A DNA stretch of 64,000 nucleotides from NCBI RefSeq assembly GCF_002858745.1, contig NZ_PJRO01000020.1, positions 1 to 64,000 of the forward strand, read 5' to 3'. The position numbers were made by a program, and so were the translations under genes. Source of the DNA: Mesorhizobium loti. GTDB lineage: Bacteria; Pseudomonadota; Alphaproteobacteria; Rhizobiales; Rhizobiaceae. The notes under the pieces were generated by a model, which had not been told where the DNA came from, made no database searches, and saw only the letters and a program-made list of their open reading frames with translations. Of the stretch, positions 25,045-34,394 are shown one piece after another. Position 1 is the first letter of the stretch, and each line of letters begins with the position of its first letter.

Positions 25045-25848
25045 ATGAGCGCGGTTGAGTCGGCATGGGCGCAGCACACCTTATTGGCGTCACGGCGACG
25101 CGAATTCCTCGGAGCGCCAATCCATGCGCTGACCATGGCCGAAACACTGGCCATCATCGAAGAAGCGATCCGCTTGCGGCGGCCGTTGCATCATGTGGTC
25201 GTCAATGTCGCTACGATCGTGAGCATGCGGCAGAGTACCGAATTGTACGAGGATATTGCAGCGGCGGACATGGTCAACGTCGACGGTAAAGGCGTGCTTT
25301 GGGGGGCGCGTCTTTGTGGCGTGGCGCTGCCGGAGCGTGTGGCGAACTATGACATCATGATCAACCTGTTCGGCCTATCTGCGGAGCGCGGCTACAAACC
25401 CTTCCTTCTTGGCGCCGAGCAGTACGTTCTCGATGCGGTTGCTGCACGACTTGCCAAAGATTACCCGAACCTCGTTGTGGCCGGCCGCCGCAATGGCTAC
25501 TTCAAGCCTGAAGATGAGGCCGAGATCGTCGCGGCGATCAATGCTTCGGACGCCGACTGTCTTTTTGTGGCCATGCCCACCCCGTACAAGGAGCGCTTTC
25601 TCAAGCGCTATAGGCACGAGCTTAAGCCGAGCTTCGTCACGGGTGTCGGCGGCGGTTTCGATGTCTATGGCGGTAAGGTCGCCCGGGCACCGGTACTGGT
25701 CCAGGAGGCAGGGCTGGAGTGGGTTTTCCGCCTCGTACAGGAGCCGCGGCGTTTGTGGCGTCGCTACTACGATACCAATACCGTCTATGCGGGTTTGCTG
25801 TTTCGAGAGTTGCGGGATCGGCGAGCACGCCAGAAGGTCAAGCTTTAG
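25045..25848 (+). CDS. WecG/TagA/CpsF-family glycosyltransferase (GT26)
   Basis: A 267-residue membrane-associated transferase of the family that adds N-acetyl-mannosaminuronate, N-acetylmannosamine or glucose to lipid-linked sugars. Family landmarks are HHVVVNVATIVSMRQS, AADMVNVDGKGVLWGARL with the conserved Asp, FLLGAEQ, VAGRRNGYFKPEDE, ADCLFVAMPTPYKERF, and GVGGGFDVYGGKVARAPVLVQ with EWVFRLVQEPRRLWRRY at the C-terminus. The ATG directly after AAGGGAGG fixes the start; the longer upstream frame is rejected. Its 3' end overlaps the convergent flippase gene by 11 bases. Confidence 0.88.
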   Translation: MSAVESAWAQHTLLASRRREFLGAPIHALTMAETLAIIEEAIRLRRPLHHVVVNVATIVSMRQSTELYEDIAAADMVNVDGKGVLWGARLCGVALPERVANYDIMINLFGLSAERGYKPFLLGAEQYVLDAVAARLAKDYPNLVVAGRRNGYFKPEDEAEIVAAINASDADCLFVAMPTPYKERFLKRYRHELKPSFVTGVGGGFDVYGGKVARAPVLVQEAGLEWVFRLVQEPRRLWRRYYDTNTVYAGLLFRELRDRRARQKVKL

Positions 25849-27295
25849 TCGCTCCGTTGGCGCCGCGCAACTTGGCCAGGACTTTCCTTACAGCCTCCGG
25901 ATGGAGCAGCCAGATCTGCCCCAGGAAAATCACACTGCCGACCGCACCGCCGACGGCGAGTGAGAAGATAGGCGGTGCGCTGCTCAGCATGTCACTGGCA
26001 AGGCGAGCCGCCAGCCCGGTGATGAGCGAGATGACAATCGAAAAAGCGATATCGCGCCACGGCACCGGCACCGGCGTCAGCCGTCCGCTGATGATGATGC
26101 AGGCAGCGAGAGCGATCAGCGATCCGCCGGCCAGCGCGTAAGCCGCGCCGGTTTCCGCCATTGTCGGGATCAGCAGCAGGGAAAGGGCGATCGTTCCGAC
26201 TGAGCCGAGAGATGTCACGATGATCAGCAGCCATGGCCGCTTGTGCGCGTGTATGACGCCACCATAAACGAAGCTTGTGAGGTTGGAGCAGAGAACACTG
26301 AAGGCGATGATCGGAAACAGCAGGCTGACGCCGTGATAATCCGAGGGTAGCAGGAGCCGCGTGATGTCAGAGTTCAGCGCAACGAGCATCGCCGCGACCG
26401 GCAAGCAAAGGCGGATCATCAAGGCCATCAATTGCGAAAGCAGTTGCACCGACGAGTCCCTGCCTTCCTCGTCAAAGCGGCTGACCACTTCGGGAAATGC
26501 GCCCATGTTGATGGCATTGGCGATCATGTCGATCGGCTGCCGCGCCAGAACATAGATGGCCGCGAAATTCGCAACCGCGCCTGCATCGTAATAGACCTTG
26601 AGGAATATCCGCTCGGCGCTGTTAAGCCCGAAGCCGGCCAGTGCCATCACCACCAAGGGGACACCGAGCGCAAAGAATTCCCTGCGGGTAAAGCGCGGCG
26701 GGCCGGTGACGACATGCCGGAAGGCCATGACGCATGCTGCGATGCCGGCGATCAGCGCACCGAGACTCGAGCTCAGCGATACCGTCAGAAACGAAGGATG
26801 AAACAGGATGGCAGCGGCGACCGGAAGCACGAACTGCAGCAAGCCGCGCACGGATTCGAGCGCCGAGTAGACGGAATGGCGCTGCTGCATCTGCAGGACC
26901 GTCAATGCGAAGCGGCCGATGGCGCCTGCAATCAGATAGCTGCAGACCGCGATCGCAAACTCGACCCAACGCTCGGGGACAATCACCGCCGAAGCAATGA
27001 CAGAAACGGCCAGCGCCAGCATCGTGCTGCCAAGCAATACCTGTCCTGCAAGCTTTAGGCTGCCGCGACTGACATCACCTTTGCCGCCAAGCCTGAGCAG
27101 GGCGATACGCAGCCAGTTGGTTACGGCAACGTCGGTCATTTCCCCGACGGTGACCACCAGAGTGAGCAGGCCATACTCGGTCTGGTCGATCAGCCGCGTC
27201 ATGACGACGAGCAGGAGCAAAGCCGAAATGCGCGTCAGCAGGATCGCTGGGCCATAGATGAGTGTGGAACGTAGTAGCAAGGCGTATCCCGGCAA
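25838..27295 (-). CDS. Polysaccharide flippase (Wzx/MOP superfamily)
   Basis: A 485-residue protein with 12-14 predicted transmembrane helices throughout. It starts LLRSTLIYGPAILLTRISALLLLVVMTRLI, typical of MATE/MOP-type oligosaccharide flippases that move undecaprenyl-linked repeat units to the periplasmic face. The membrane pattern and length fit the family; no catalytic residues are expected. With the polymerase-like protein and chain-length regulator it completes a Wzx/Wzy-dependent set. It faces the GT4 gene across a 165-nt divergent gap. Confidence 0.85.
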   Translation of the reverse strand: MPGYALLLRSTLIYGPAILLTRISALLLLVVMTRLIDQTEYGLLTLVVTVGEMTDVAVTNWLRIALLRLGGKGDVSRGSLKLAGQVLLGSTMLALAVSVIASAVIVPERWVEFAIAVCSYLIAGAIGRFALTVLQMQQRHSVYSALESVRGLLQFVLPVAAAILFHPSFLTVSLSSSLGALIAGIAACVMAFRHVVTGPPRFTRREFFALGVPLVVMALAGFGLNSAERIFLKVYYDAGAVANFAAIYVLARQPIDMIANAINMGAFPEVVSRFDEEGRDSSVQLLSQLMALMIRLCLPVAAMLVALNSDITRLLLPSDYHGVSLLFPIIAFSVLCSNLTSFVYGGVIHAHKRPWLLIIVTSLGSVGTIALSLLLIPTMAETGAAYALAGGSLIALAACIIISGRLTPVPVPWRDIAFSIVISLITGLAARLASDMLSSAPPIFSLAVGGAVGSVIFLGQIWLLHPEAVRKVLAKLRGANGATKA

Positions 27296-27460
27296 TTCGC
27301 TTTTGATTAGCTGTTGCCCGGCGCGAAATCCAGCGATATCGGCAACGGGTGAACAGATCAGTTTGAGCTAAAAGATCTATTGTAAACCTTAGTCGCATAT
27401 TTTGCGCTGGATTTGCCCGACCCGTGCTATTCGAGTTCCAAAATATGCTGTGGCGTCTTC

Positions 27461-28546
27461 ATGCAGAATAGAAAAGTCCACGTTCTGGTCGCGACGCCTG
27501 AAGGCGTGCTGGGTCAGGGCGGTATCGACCGCATCATGGCCGCGCTGCGAAAGGAACTTGAGCGGCAAGAACGAGTGGATGTCGACGCTCGTTTTCTCCC
27601 GAGCCGAGGTTCAGGGCCCGTCGCGCTGTCGTTCTTCTACATGAGCGGCTTTTGCTTGCGCATGGCGACCGCACGTCTCGCCGGGCGCGCGGATGTCATC
27701 CACATAAATGTGTCCGACTTTGGCAGCACCTACCGAAAGGTGGTGATCGCCAAGTGCGCGCGGCTGCTCGGCATCCCCTATGTCTTGCATTTGCACGGAG
27801 CACAGTATCCGACATTCTGGAGCGACGCCCCCAGTTTCAAGAACCGTTGCATTCGACAGATGTTCGAGAATGCCAGCCGCGTCGTCGTGCTAGGCCGGGT
27901 CTGGCGCGACTTCATCACAAGTCGAGCGCCCAAAGCGGCCCCAAACATCGTCATCGTGCCCAATGCCGCTGAAATCCCGACGCTGCCGCATATTGGTGGC
28001 GGCGACAAGGTTCACATCCTGTTTCTGGGGCGCATCGGTGACCGCAAAGGTGTGCCGCAGCTGTTCGAAGCGCTGCATCGCATGAAGTCCCTCGAAGGTT
28101 GGCGAGCCACGCTCGCCGGAGATGGCGAGGTCGAGGCGGCGCGGACAAAGTCTGCCGGACTTGGCCTTTCCGAGCGCGTTGCCCTTCCAGGCTGGGCCGG
28201 ACCCGATCTGGTGGCATCCTTGATCGCATCGGCAGACATTCTGGTGCTGCCTTCCTTCGCTGAAAACCTGCCGGTCTCGGTTATCGAAGGCATGGCAGCC
28301 GGCCTTGCAGTCGTGACCACGCCTGTCGGCGCAGTCGAAGACATCGTCACCAACGAGCAATCCGGCCTGTTGGTCCAACCCGGGGATGTCGATGCCCTGG
28401 CCACCGCGCTGACCCGGCTTGTCGAGGACAAGCCGTTGCGCGAGCGGCTCGGCAAGGCGGCGATGGCAGTGCATCGCGAGAGACTTGAGCTCTCGTCATT
28501 TGCCGGCAAAATATGCGATATCTGGATGGCCGCTTCAAAGCGCTAG
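27461..28546 (+). CDS. GT4-family glycosyltransferase
   Basis: A 361-residue GT-B glycosyltransferase. The donor domain contains ILFLGRIGDRKGVPQLFEAL, AGDGEVEAARTKSAGLGL, ALPGWAGPDL and the E-X7-E segment PSFAENLPVSVIEGMAAGLAVV. The N-terminal VLVATPEGVLGQGGIDRIM is the usual first strand plus glycine-rich loop. I start at the ATG of MQNRKVHVLV, since upstream residues are unlike any family. It shows only modest likeness to the other GT4 gene in this locus, so it probably adds a different sugar. Confidence 0.87.
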   Translation: MQNRKVHVLVATPEGVLGQGGIDRIMAALRKELERQERVDVDARFLPSRGSGPVALSFFYMSGFCLRMATARLAGRADVIHINVSDFGSTYRKVVIAKCARLLGIPYVLHLHGAQYPTFWSDAPSFKNRCIRQMFENASRVVVLGRVWRDFITSRAPKAAPNIVIVPNAAEIPTLPHIGGGDKVHILFLGRIGDRKGVPQLFEALHRMKSLEGWRATLAGDGEVEAARTKSAGLGLSERVALPGWAGPDLVASLIASADILVLPSFAENLPVSVIEGMAAGLAVVTTPVGAVEDIVTNEQSGLLVQPGDVDALATALTRLVEDKPLRERLGKAAMAVHRERLELSSFAGKICDIWMAASKR

Positions 28547-28579
28547 AGCGCTGACCCGCTCCATGGTCGGAGCCGAAGG

Positions 28580-29908
28580 TCAAGGCAAACCCAGGGCCCG
28601 CAGAAGGTTCGCGTCCGGTGCCAGCGGGCCCGTCGAGGGTATCAGCGTCATGCCTTGCGCGTTGGAGTACTCCCAGGTTGCCCATGGGATGCCGAACTGC
28701 TCGGCTTGTTTCCGCACCGCCGCGATGTAGCGAGAACGGTCTGCTTCGAAAGCGCCCTTGCGCCCATCATCCGACATCAGGATGACGCCGAACTCTCCCA
28801 TGAAGAGCCGTTGGGTCGGAATGCCATGCTCTTCGGCCCAATCCGTCGCCTGGCGGAACCGCGCCTCAAGCTGACTTTGCCCCGAGTTCTCCCAGAAATA
28901 CTGGGCGATCCGGGGACGGGCCCTGGACAGGTTCAACTGCTGGTCAGCAGCGCTCACGCCGGCGACATCCATTTGTGATTTGAGCGTTTCGATCACCACT
29001 TCGGGCGTGCTGGCGTCGGCAGGCCAGGGCAGACCGGAAACGAAGGCTCCGTCGGGCTTTCCGGAGCGCTGATGCGTGAAGCTGTGCGGCTCATACATGT
29101 GAAAGCTGTAATAGATGTTCGGATCGTCAAAAATGGGATCGAGATTGATCAATCCGCCGATGCCGCCACCACAGGCGCCCGTTGCGACAATGGTGAGCTC
29201 GGTGCTGACCGCGCGAATATCGCGAACCGTGGCCGTCATGATACGCTGCCAGTCATCGGTGCTGCGCCAATCGCAGGGGTCGTATGCCGGCTCGTTGAAA
29301 GGTTCGAGCGCGACCTTGTCGGTGTCAAACTTGACCAGCATCGCGGCGACCTCCACGACCATCTGGCGATAGTCGGCGACGCCCTTGCTGTCGGCGCCGC
29401 CATTGACCATGTCGATGCTGTAGGCCGGAACCTGGGCAGCGCTATGGATATCGAAAACCACCTTGAGGCCGGAAGCCGTGATCCGTTCCACCGCCGACGA
29501 AAGGATGTCCAGAGCCTGCTGTCGTCTGGCGCCCTGATTGGCAAGCATGGGGCCGGGATCGATGGCCAGCCGTACGAAGTCGAAGCCCATCGATCGAATG
29601 CGCGCAAACTCCGCTTCGCCGCCGCCGGGCCAATTCACATCAGGCCTGCTTTCCTTGAGCCATTCCACGTCGCTGCGGTAGGGTGGCCACCTGTACGATC
29701 CGTCTTTCTCGATCGGCGCCCAGTTGAGCCAATCGTGCACGCCAATGCCGCGTTTGAGAGACAGGACCGCAGCTTCGGCAGTCATCGCCATGCTGAAGAT
29801 CCACATCGCGACGCACACCAGCCCCAGAGCGTTGCCGCGTTTCGCGGACACACGGATAAGTCTCATGCGCAAGACTGCCGTGTACGTCTGCTGCAATTTC
29901 TCAAGCAT
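28580..29908 (-). CDS. Exported or membrane-anchored GH5-family glycoside hydrolase (endoglucanase-like)
   Basis: A 442-residue hydrolase with a hydrophobic segment near residues 28-46 (signal peptide or anchor) and a TIM-barrel GH5 domain. The acid/base Glu is at about 206 in LEPFNEPAYD and the nucleophile Glu at about 372 in FMGEFGV. Supporting motifs are FVRLAIDPGP near 112-121 and SFHMYEPHSFTHQ near 268. GH5 enzymes of this kind cut beta-glucans. In exopolysaccharide loci (like ExsH/ExoK-type hydrolases) they trim the polymer or clear stalled chains. The start at the second Met follows GGAG with 8-nt spacing; a start 12 codons upstream is possible. Confidence 0.85.
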   Translation of the reverse strand: MLEKLQQTYTAVLRMRLIRVSAKRGNALGLVCVAMWIFSMAMTAEAAVLSLKRGIGVHDWLNWAPIEKDGSYRWPPYRSDVEWLKESRPDVNWPGGGEAEFARIRSMGFDFVRLAIDPGPMLANQGARRQQALDILSSAVERITASGLKVVFDIHSAAQVPAYSIDMVNGGADSKGVADYRQMVVEVAAMLVKFDTDKVALEPFNEPAYDPCDWRSTDDWQRIMTATVRDIRAVSTELTIVATGACGGGIGGLINLDPIFDDPNIYYSFHMYEPHSFTHQRSGKPDGAFVSGLPWPADASTPEVVIETLKSQMDVAGVSAADQQLNLSRARPRIAQYFWENSGQSQLEARFRQATDWAEEHGIPTQRLFMGEFGVILMSDDGRKGAFEADRSRYIAAVRKQAEQFGIPWATWEYSNAQGMTLIPSTGPLAPDANLLRALGLP

Positions 29909-30121
29909 CGCCGATCTCCGCAGCATCCATGGTTTTGGCAACATTCGCCTTGGCTATTTTCGCGCATTTAACGGTTGTGCTAGAATTGGTATGCTAGTGA
30001 CGCTATCAGGCGTGCCTCGGCCGTTGCATCTACCATGCCCATTGTTGCGGGCAACATGCAGCAGATTTGCGTTTCGTAATCCACCGGATCGCCATTTCAC
30101 GGCCTAGGAGCTGCCGCACTG

Positions 30122-31117
30122 ATGTTTTCTGAGTTCGTCACGAAGATCGCGGAAAAAATTTCGAATATCAATCTGCCCATTCTCGGCCTCCTTTTGGCCA
30201 CGGCGTTGGGCAGCGCGTTGATCGTCTACTGGCGAACCGTCAAGCACAGGTCCTTCCGGGATTTCTTCGATTTCGCCTTTCCAGCGGAAGTTATCCTGCA
30301 TCCATCGGCGCGGGCGGACGCTCTATTCTGGATCACCAAGAAACTGATGATGCCCTTCCTGCTCATTCCTGCCGGCGTCACCTTCATCGCCGCTATGGGC
30401 TACGCGACAAATCAGACGCTTGGCTGGCTTTTTGGCATTTCGGAGCCGCTCATCGGCGGCCCGGCCGGACCAGTGACCCTCGTCCTGTTCACCGCATCCA
30501 TGCTGGTGGCCTATGACATTTCCTATTACCTCTATCATGTCGCCCAGCATCGCTTCCCTTTCTTATGGGAGCTGCACAAGGTGCACCATTCGGCGGAAGT
30601 GATGGTGGGGATCACCAAGGACCGGGTTCATCCGCTGGACGACCTGATGAACCGCGCCTGGGATGGCGTCATCCCTGGAACCTGCTTTGGCATATGGAGC
30701 CTGATAGCGCTGAACCCCGTCGAGATCGCCGTCTTCGGCGTGAACGTCTATGTCATCCGCAACATCCTGATGATGGACTTTGTCCGTCATACCCATCTGA
30801 AGATTTCCTTCGGCCCGCTGGACAACGTCATCCTCTCTCCGCACTGGCACCAGGTGCACCACAGTGTGAACCCCCGTCACTATGACAAGAATTTCGGGCT
30901 GCTTTTCTCATTCTGGGATCGCCTGTTCGGAACGCATTTCGTGCCGGACCCGGACGAGGAGCTCAAATTTGGCCTGATGGACCGTGATGTTCGTGATTAC
31001 CAATCGCTCTACGGGCTTTATGTTCTGCCCCTCAAGAAGATGGCGGGCCATCTCATTCGACCGTTCAAGAAACGCCCTGCCGAGGTGGCACAGCCGCAGG
31101 ATCCTCTCCAGCCATGA
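30122..31117 (+). CDS. Fatty acid hydroxylase/sterol desaturase superfamily membrane protein
   Basis: A 331-residue integral membrane di-iron protein with about four hydrophobic segments. The histidine boxes are complete: YLYHVAQH (about 136-143), ELHKVHH (about 150-156), VRHTHL and HWHQVHH further on. The family hydroxylates or desaturates fatty acids, sterols or sphingolipids. The ATG follows AGGAG at a long spacing. It overlaps the downstream acyltransferase by 4 nt, so the two act together. In this locus it might hydroxylate an acyl chain destined for a glycolipid or the polysaccharide; that link is inference. Confidence 0.86.
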   Translation: MFSEFVTKIAEKISNINLPILGLLLATALGSALIVYWRTVKHRSFRDFFDFAFPAEVILHPSARADALFWITKKLMMPFLLIPAGVTFIAAMGYATNQTLGWLFGISEPLIGGPAGPVTLVLFTASMLVAYDISYYLYHVAQHRFPFLWELHKVHHSAEVMVGITKDRVHPLDDLMNRAWDGVIPGTCFGIWSLIALNPVEIAVFGVNVYVIRNILMMDFVRHTHLKISFGPLDNVILSPHWHQVHHSVNPRHYDKNFGLLFSFWDRLFGTHFVPDPDEELKFGLMDRDVRDYQSLYGLYVLPLKKMAGHLIRPFKKRPAEVAQPQDPLQP

Positions 31118-32271
31118 ATGAAACTGTTGTGATCGGCGCAATCGGGGCGGAACGCCTGGAGATTGTCAGCTCGGCGGATCGTCTGGCGGCGATCGAGGCC
31201 GCCTGGACAAGTCTGTGGCAGCGCAACGACGGACTGATCTTTCAAAGCCATGGCTGGATTTCGGCATGGTGGAGCACGGTGGCAGATCGCCGCAAGCGCG
31301 CGCTGAAGATCGGCCTGGTCTGGAACGACGACAGGTTGGTCGCCGTGGTTCCCCTGGCGACCTGCAGGCGAAAGGGCCTTCGGTTCCTCGAATGGGCGGC
31401 CAACAGCTATTCAGATTACGGGGATATTCTGGTGGCGCCGGAATGTTCGCAATCCGCTCTCGAGCAAGTGTGGGCACGCATATGGTCTGAAGGCGGTTTC
31501 GATATCGCTTTCATCAATCGTCTGTTGCCGGATGCGGCAGCTCACAGGATCTTTGCACCGGGAGTTTCCGGCGGCATCAAACTTCGTCGCAATCATCGGG
31601 AAGAGGTCAGCTATCGTGTGAGCGGGCAATGGGCGAACGGAGCCGAATGGCTGGCGACGCATCCAAAGAAAACCCGTCAGAACTATCGACGTGGCCTTAG
31701 GATACTGGAAGAGGCAGGTGAAGTGACGTTTCGCCTGCTCGCGCCCGACGAACCGTTGCAGCCGGTGCTGGAACGTCTGTCCGTTCTCAAGCGCAGATGG
31801 CTGGTGCAGAACTCGCGTGAATCCGATCTTTTCCAGGAAGGCGAATCTGTGCTCGCAGCACTGGTCGATGTGCTTGCGCGCGCCGGCGTGTTGCGCATTT
31901 TTGTGATCGAGTGCAATGGTGCGATGGTCGCGGTCTCCATCAACATCGTCCAGCATGACGTCATGATGGCATTCGTCACCACCTATGACCCGGAATTCAG
32001 CCGGGCATCGCCGGGTGTGGTGCTGATCGTGGAATACATACAATGGTCGATGGATAACGGCCTGCGGATGGTCGATTTCCTCTGCGGCGGCTATGCCTTC
32101 AAGAGTAGATTTGCGACCGAGGCGGTGACGCTCCAATCCGTTCTCGGCGAACGCACCCCGCTGGGTTCGCTTGTCTCTTTCGCCGACGGTGTCCGGCAGA
32201 AGATCAAAAGCAAGCGCGAAAGCGGATCGGCTTCGGAGCAGCAGGACAGTTCGCCTGAAGACGCCGCCTGA
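31114..32271 (+). CDS. GNAT/FemAB-like N-acyltransferase (BioF2-like, Acetyltransf_6)
   Basis: A 385-residue soluble protein with the double-GNAT layout of the BioF2-like/CelD family often found in exopolysaccharide loci. Visible segments are FQSHGWISAWWSTVADRRK (about 40-58), WLATHPKKTRQNYRRGLRIL (about 176-195), LKRRWLVQNSRES, and a C-terminal DFLCGGYAFKSRFA acyl-CoA-site-like turn. It probably transfers an acyl group to an amino sugar. The start ATG overlaps the hydroxylase stop. The acyl donor and acceptor are unknown; acyl-ACP with a hydroxylated chain would fit its partner gene. Confidence 0.75.
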   Translation: MNETVVIGAIGAERLEIVSSADRLAAIEAAWTSLWQRNDGLIFQSHGWISAWWSTVADRRKRALKIGLVWNDDRLVAVVPLATCRRKGLRFLEWAANSYSDYGDILVAPECSQSALEQVWARIWSEGGFDIAFINRLLPDAAAHRIFAPGVSGGIKLRRNHREEVSYRVSGQWANGAEWLATHPKKTRQNYRRGLRILEEAGEVTFRLLAPDEPLQPVLERLSVLKRRWLVQNSRESDLFQEGESVLAALVDVLARAGVLRIFVIECNGAMVAVSINIVQHDVMMAFVTTYDPEFSRASPGVVLIVEYIQWSMDNGLRMVDFLCGGYAFKSRFATEAVTLQSVLGERTPLGSLVSFADGVRQKIKSKRESGSASEQQDSSPEDAA

Positions 32272-32311
32272 GCCCTGCTGAAAGCCGGGCCGGACTTTCC
32301 GAACGCGCCAG

Positions 32312-33349
32312 CTAGATTGTTCTCTTTCGTGTCAGCAGCCAAAGCAGGTAGAATCCACCCAACATGCCGGTAGTCAGGCCGACAGGCATGTTCACTTGGA
32401 AAGGCGGGCGCTGGCTCACCAGGTCGGCAAGCAGCAGCAGAACCGCCCCCATCAATGCCCCGCTCACAAGTGGCAGGTCAGGCGAAGATGTCAGGCGCCT
32501 GGCGAGCTGTGGTCCGGCCAATGCGACGAAGGCGATCGGACCGGCGGCGGCGGTGGCGATTGCCGTCAGCCCGACAGCAGCCATTACCATGGTCAGCCGT
32601 GTGCGTTCCGGAACGACACCGAGCTGGCTCGCTATGTCGTCGCCCATCTCCAGCAGGGTCGTCTGGCGGGCATTGAGGACGACGACGGGAACGATCGCCG
32701 CGAAACCTATTGCTGCCGGTATCACATGCGCCCATGTGCGCGTGTTGAGCGAGCCGGCCAGCCAGATCTGCGCGGCAGCAGCCTGATCGAGGCCGCCTTT
32801 CACCAGCAAAAGGGTGTTGATGCCGGACAGGATCGCGCCGATGCCGACACCGACGAGAACAAGCCGGTAGCCGCCGGTTGCGCCGTTCTTCATGGAAAGC
32901 AGAAGGACTGCGACGGTTGTCGCGACACAGGAGGCAAACGCCGCGAGAGACACGCCGAGCGGGCCTGCATCGAAAAGCACGATCTGCAGGATGGCGCCGG
33001 TCGCTGCGCCCGTGGTGAAGCCGATGATATCGGGTGAGCCCAGCGGGTTGCGTGACAGCGACTGGAAGATCGCGCCAGCCATTCCGAGCGAGGCGCCGAC
33101 CAGCGCCGCCGTTGCCAGACGCGGAAGCCGCACGCGCAGGATGATGCGCTCCGCAGTCGGGTTGCTGCCGGCACCGAACAGGCTGTTGAACACTTCCGCT
33201 GGTGTTAAGCGAAACGTTCCGGTGCCCAGGAGCAGGATGCCGAGCGCGAGGCCCGTCAGTGCCAGTGCGACGCAGACCGCGACCGCGCGTGGGCGCAGTC
33301 GCAATGAGAGGCCTCCGGATCTTAGTGCAAGCGATCCGGACTGCTTCAT
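32312..33349 (-). CDS. FecCD-type metallophore ABC permease
   Basis: A 345-residue inner-membrane permease of the BtuC/FecCD family with about 10 helices. Hallmarks are RLPRLATAALVGASLGMAGA near 72-91, QSLSRNPLGSPDIIGFTTGA near 95, and GPIAFVALAGPQLARRL near 265. The latter is the coupling helix to the ATPase. It forms a hetero-dimeric channel with the permease encoded just upstream, whose stop overlaps its start (ATGA). The open frame extends much further upstream, but homology begins at this Met. Iron-siderophore, haem or cobalamin are family substrates. Confidence 0.9.
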   Translation of the reverse strand: MKQSGSLALRSGGLSLRLRPRAVAVCVALALTGLALGILLLGTGTFRLTPAEVFNSLFGAGSNPTAERIILRVRLPRLATAALVGASLGMAGAIFQSLSRNPLGSPDIIGFTTGAATGAILQIVLFDAGPLGVSLAAFASCVATTVAVLLLSMKNGATGGYRLVLVGVGIGAILSGINTLLLVKGGLDQAAAAQIWLAGSLNTRTWAHVIPAAIGFAAIVPVVVLNARQTTLLEMGDDIASQLGVVPERTRLTMVMAAVGLTAIATAAAGPIAFVALAGPQLARRLTSSPDLPLVSGALMGAVLLLLADLVSQRPPFQVNMPVGLTTGMLGGFYLLWLLTRKRTI

Positions 33350-34392
33350 AATCTGGCCAATCGGTATCTGCGGACCACGGCGATGAAGAACGGGCCGCCG
33401 ATGAGCAGAGCAACGATGCCCGCTGCGACCTCGGCAGGAGCGACGACAACGCGCCCCACGATATCGGCGCACAAAAGCAGGATCGCGGCAAACAGCGCCG
33501 AGAGGGGCAATAGCCAGCGATGGTCGGGACTGGTGATGAGCCGAGCCATATGCGGTGCCACCAGTCCGACAAATCCGATCGGTCCTGTGCTCGCGGTTGC
33601 TGCGCCCGCCAGAAGCATGACGCACAGGCAGGCGAGTACCCATGTCCTGCCAAGCCTGACACCCAGTGCTACGCCAAGGTCGCGCCCAAGCGCCACGGCG
33701 TTCAGGTCTCTCGAGATGAACAACGCAACCGCGAGGCCAATCGTGACCGCAACGGCAAGTACGCCCGCGACATCGAAACCGCGTCCCTCGATTGAGCCGG
33801 CCCACCAATGGCGAAAATCGTCGACGACCTCCAGCGGCGCGTTGAGCATGATGATGCCGGTCAGCGAACCCAGCATCACGGAAAGCCCGGCGCCGGCAAG
33901 TACGAGGCGGACCGGATTGGTGCCGGTTTCGTGGGCCTGTCCAAGGATGAAGACGGCAATCCCCGCCAAGCCTGCACCGACAAAAGCGAACCAGACATAC
34001 TGGATCATCGCCGTAAGTTGGAAAGCCGCGATCCCGATGATCACGGCTGTAGCTGCGCCTGCATTGATGCCGAGCAATCCGGGCTCCGCGAGCGGATTTC
34101 GGGTGATCGCCTGCATGACGGCTCCGGCAATCCCCAGTGCCAGCCCGGCGAGGATTGCGACGATGGTGCGCGGTACCCGCAATTCCCAGATGACGAGATG
34201 CCGGTTATTGAGCGGGTCATAGGCCCTGAACGTATCCAACAGTTCGCCGAGCGGAACCGATCGCGAGCCGACGGCCAAGCTGAGCAGGCTGACGCCCGCA
34301 AGCACCAGGACCGTGGCGGCAAGCCCCCAGAGACGTTTTGGCCGTTGAAAAGGCCGAGACGCCTTCGCTTCCTGCTTATCCCCTGAAGGCAT
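33346..34392 (-). CDS. FecCD-type metallophore ABC permease (partner subunit)
   Basis: A 348-residue permease with a cytoplasmic N-terminal tail rich in Lys/Arg and about 10 helices. Conserved segments are ELRVPRTIVAILAGLALGIA near 69-88, ITRNPLAEPGLLGINAGAA near 95-113 and GPIGFVGLVAPHMARLI near 265-281. It differs enough from its neighbour to be the second half of a heterodimer rather than a recent copy. It lies 2 nt downstream of the binding-protein gene, so SBP-permease-permease form one minus-strand operon. Confidence 0.9.
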   Translation of the reverse strand: MPSGDKQEAKASRPFQRPKRLWGLAATVLVLAGVSLLSLAVGSRSVPLGELLDTFRAYDPLNNRHLVIWELRVPRTIVAILAGLALGIAGAVMQAITRNPLAEPGLLGINAGAATAVIIGIAAFQLTAMIQYVWFAFVGAGLAGIAVFILGQAHETGTNPVRLVLAGAGLSVMLGSLTGIIMLNAPLEVVDDFRHWWAGSIEGRGFDVAGVLAVAVTIGLAVALFISRDLNAVALGRDLGVALGVRLGRTWVLACLCVMLLAGAATASTGPIGFVGLVAPHMARLITSPDHRWLLPLSALFAAILLLCADIVGRVVVAPAEVAAGIVALLIGGPFFIAVVRRYRLARL

Positions 34393-34394
34393 GG

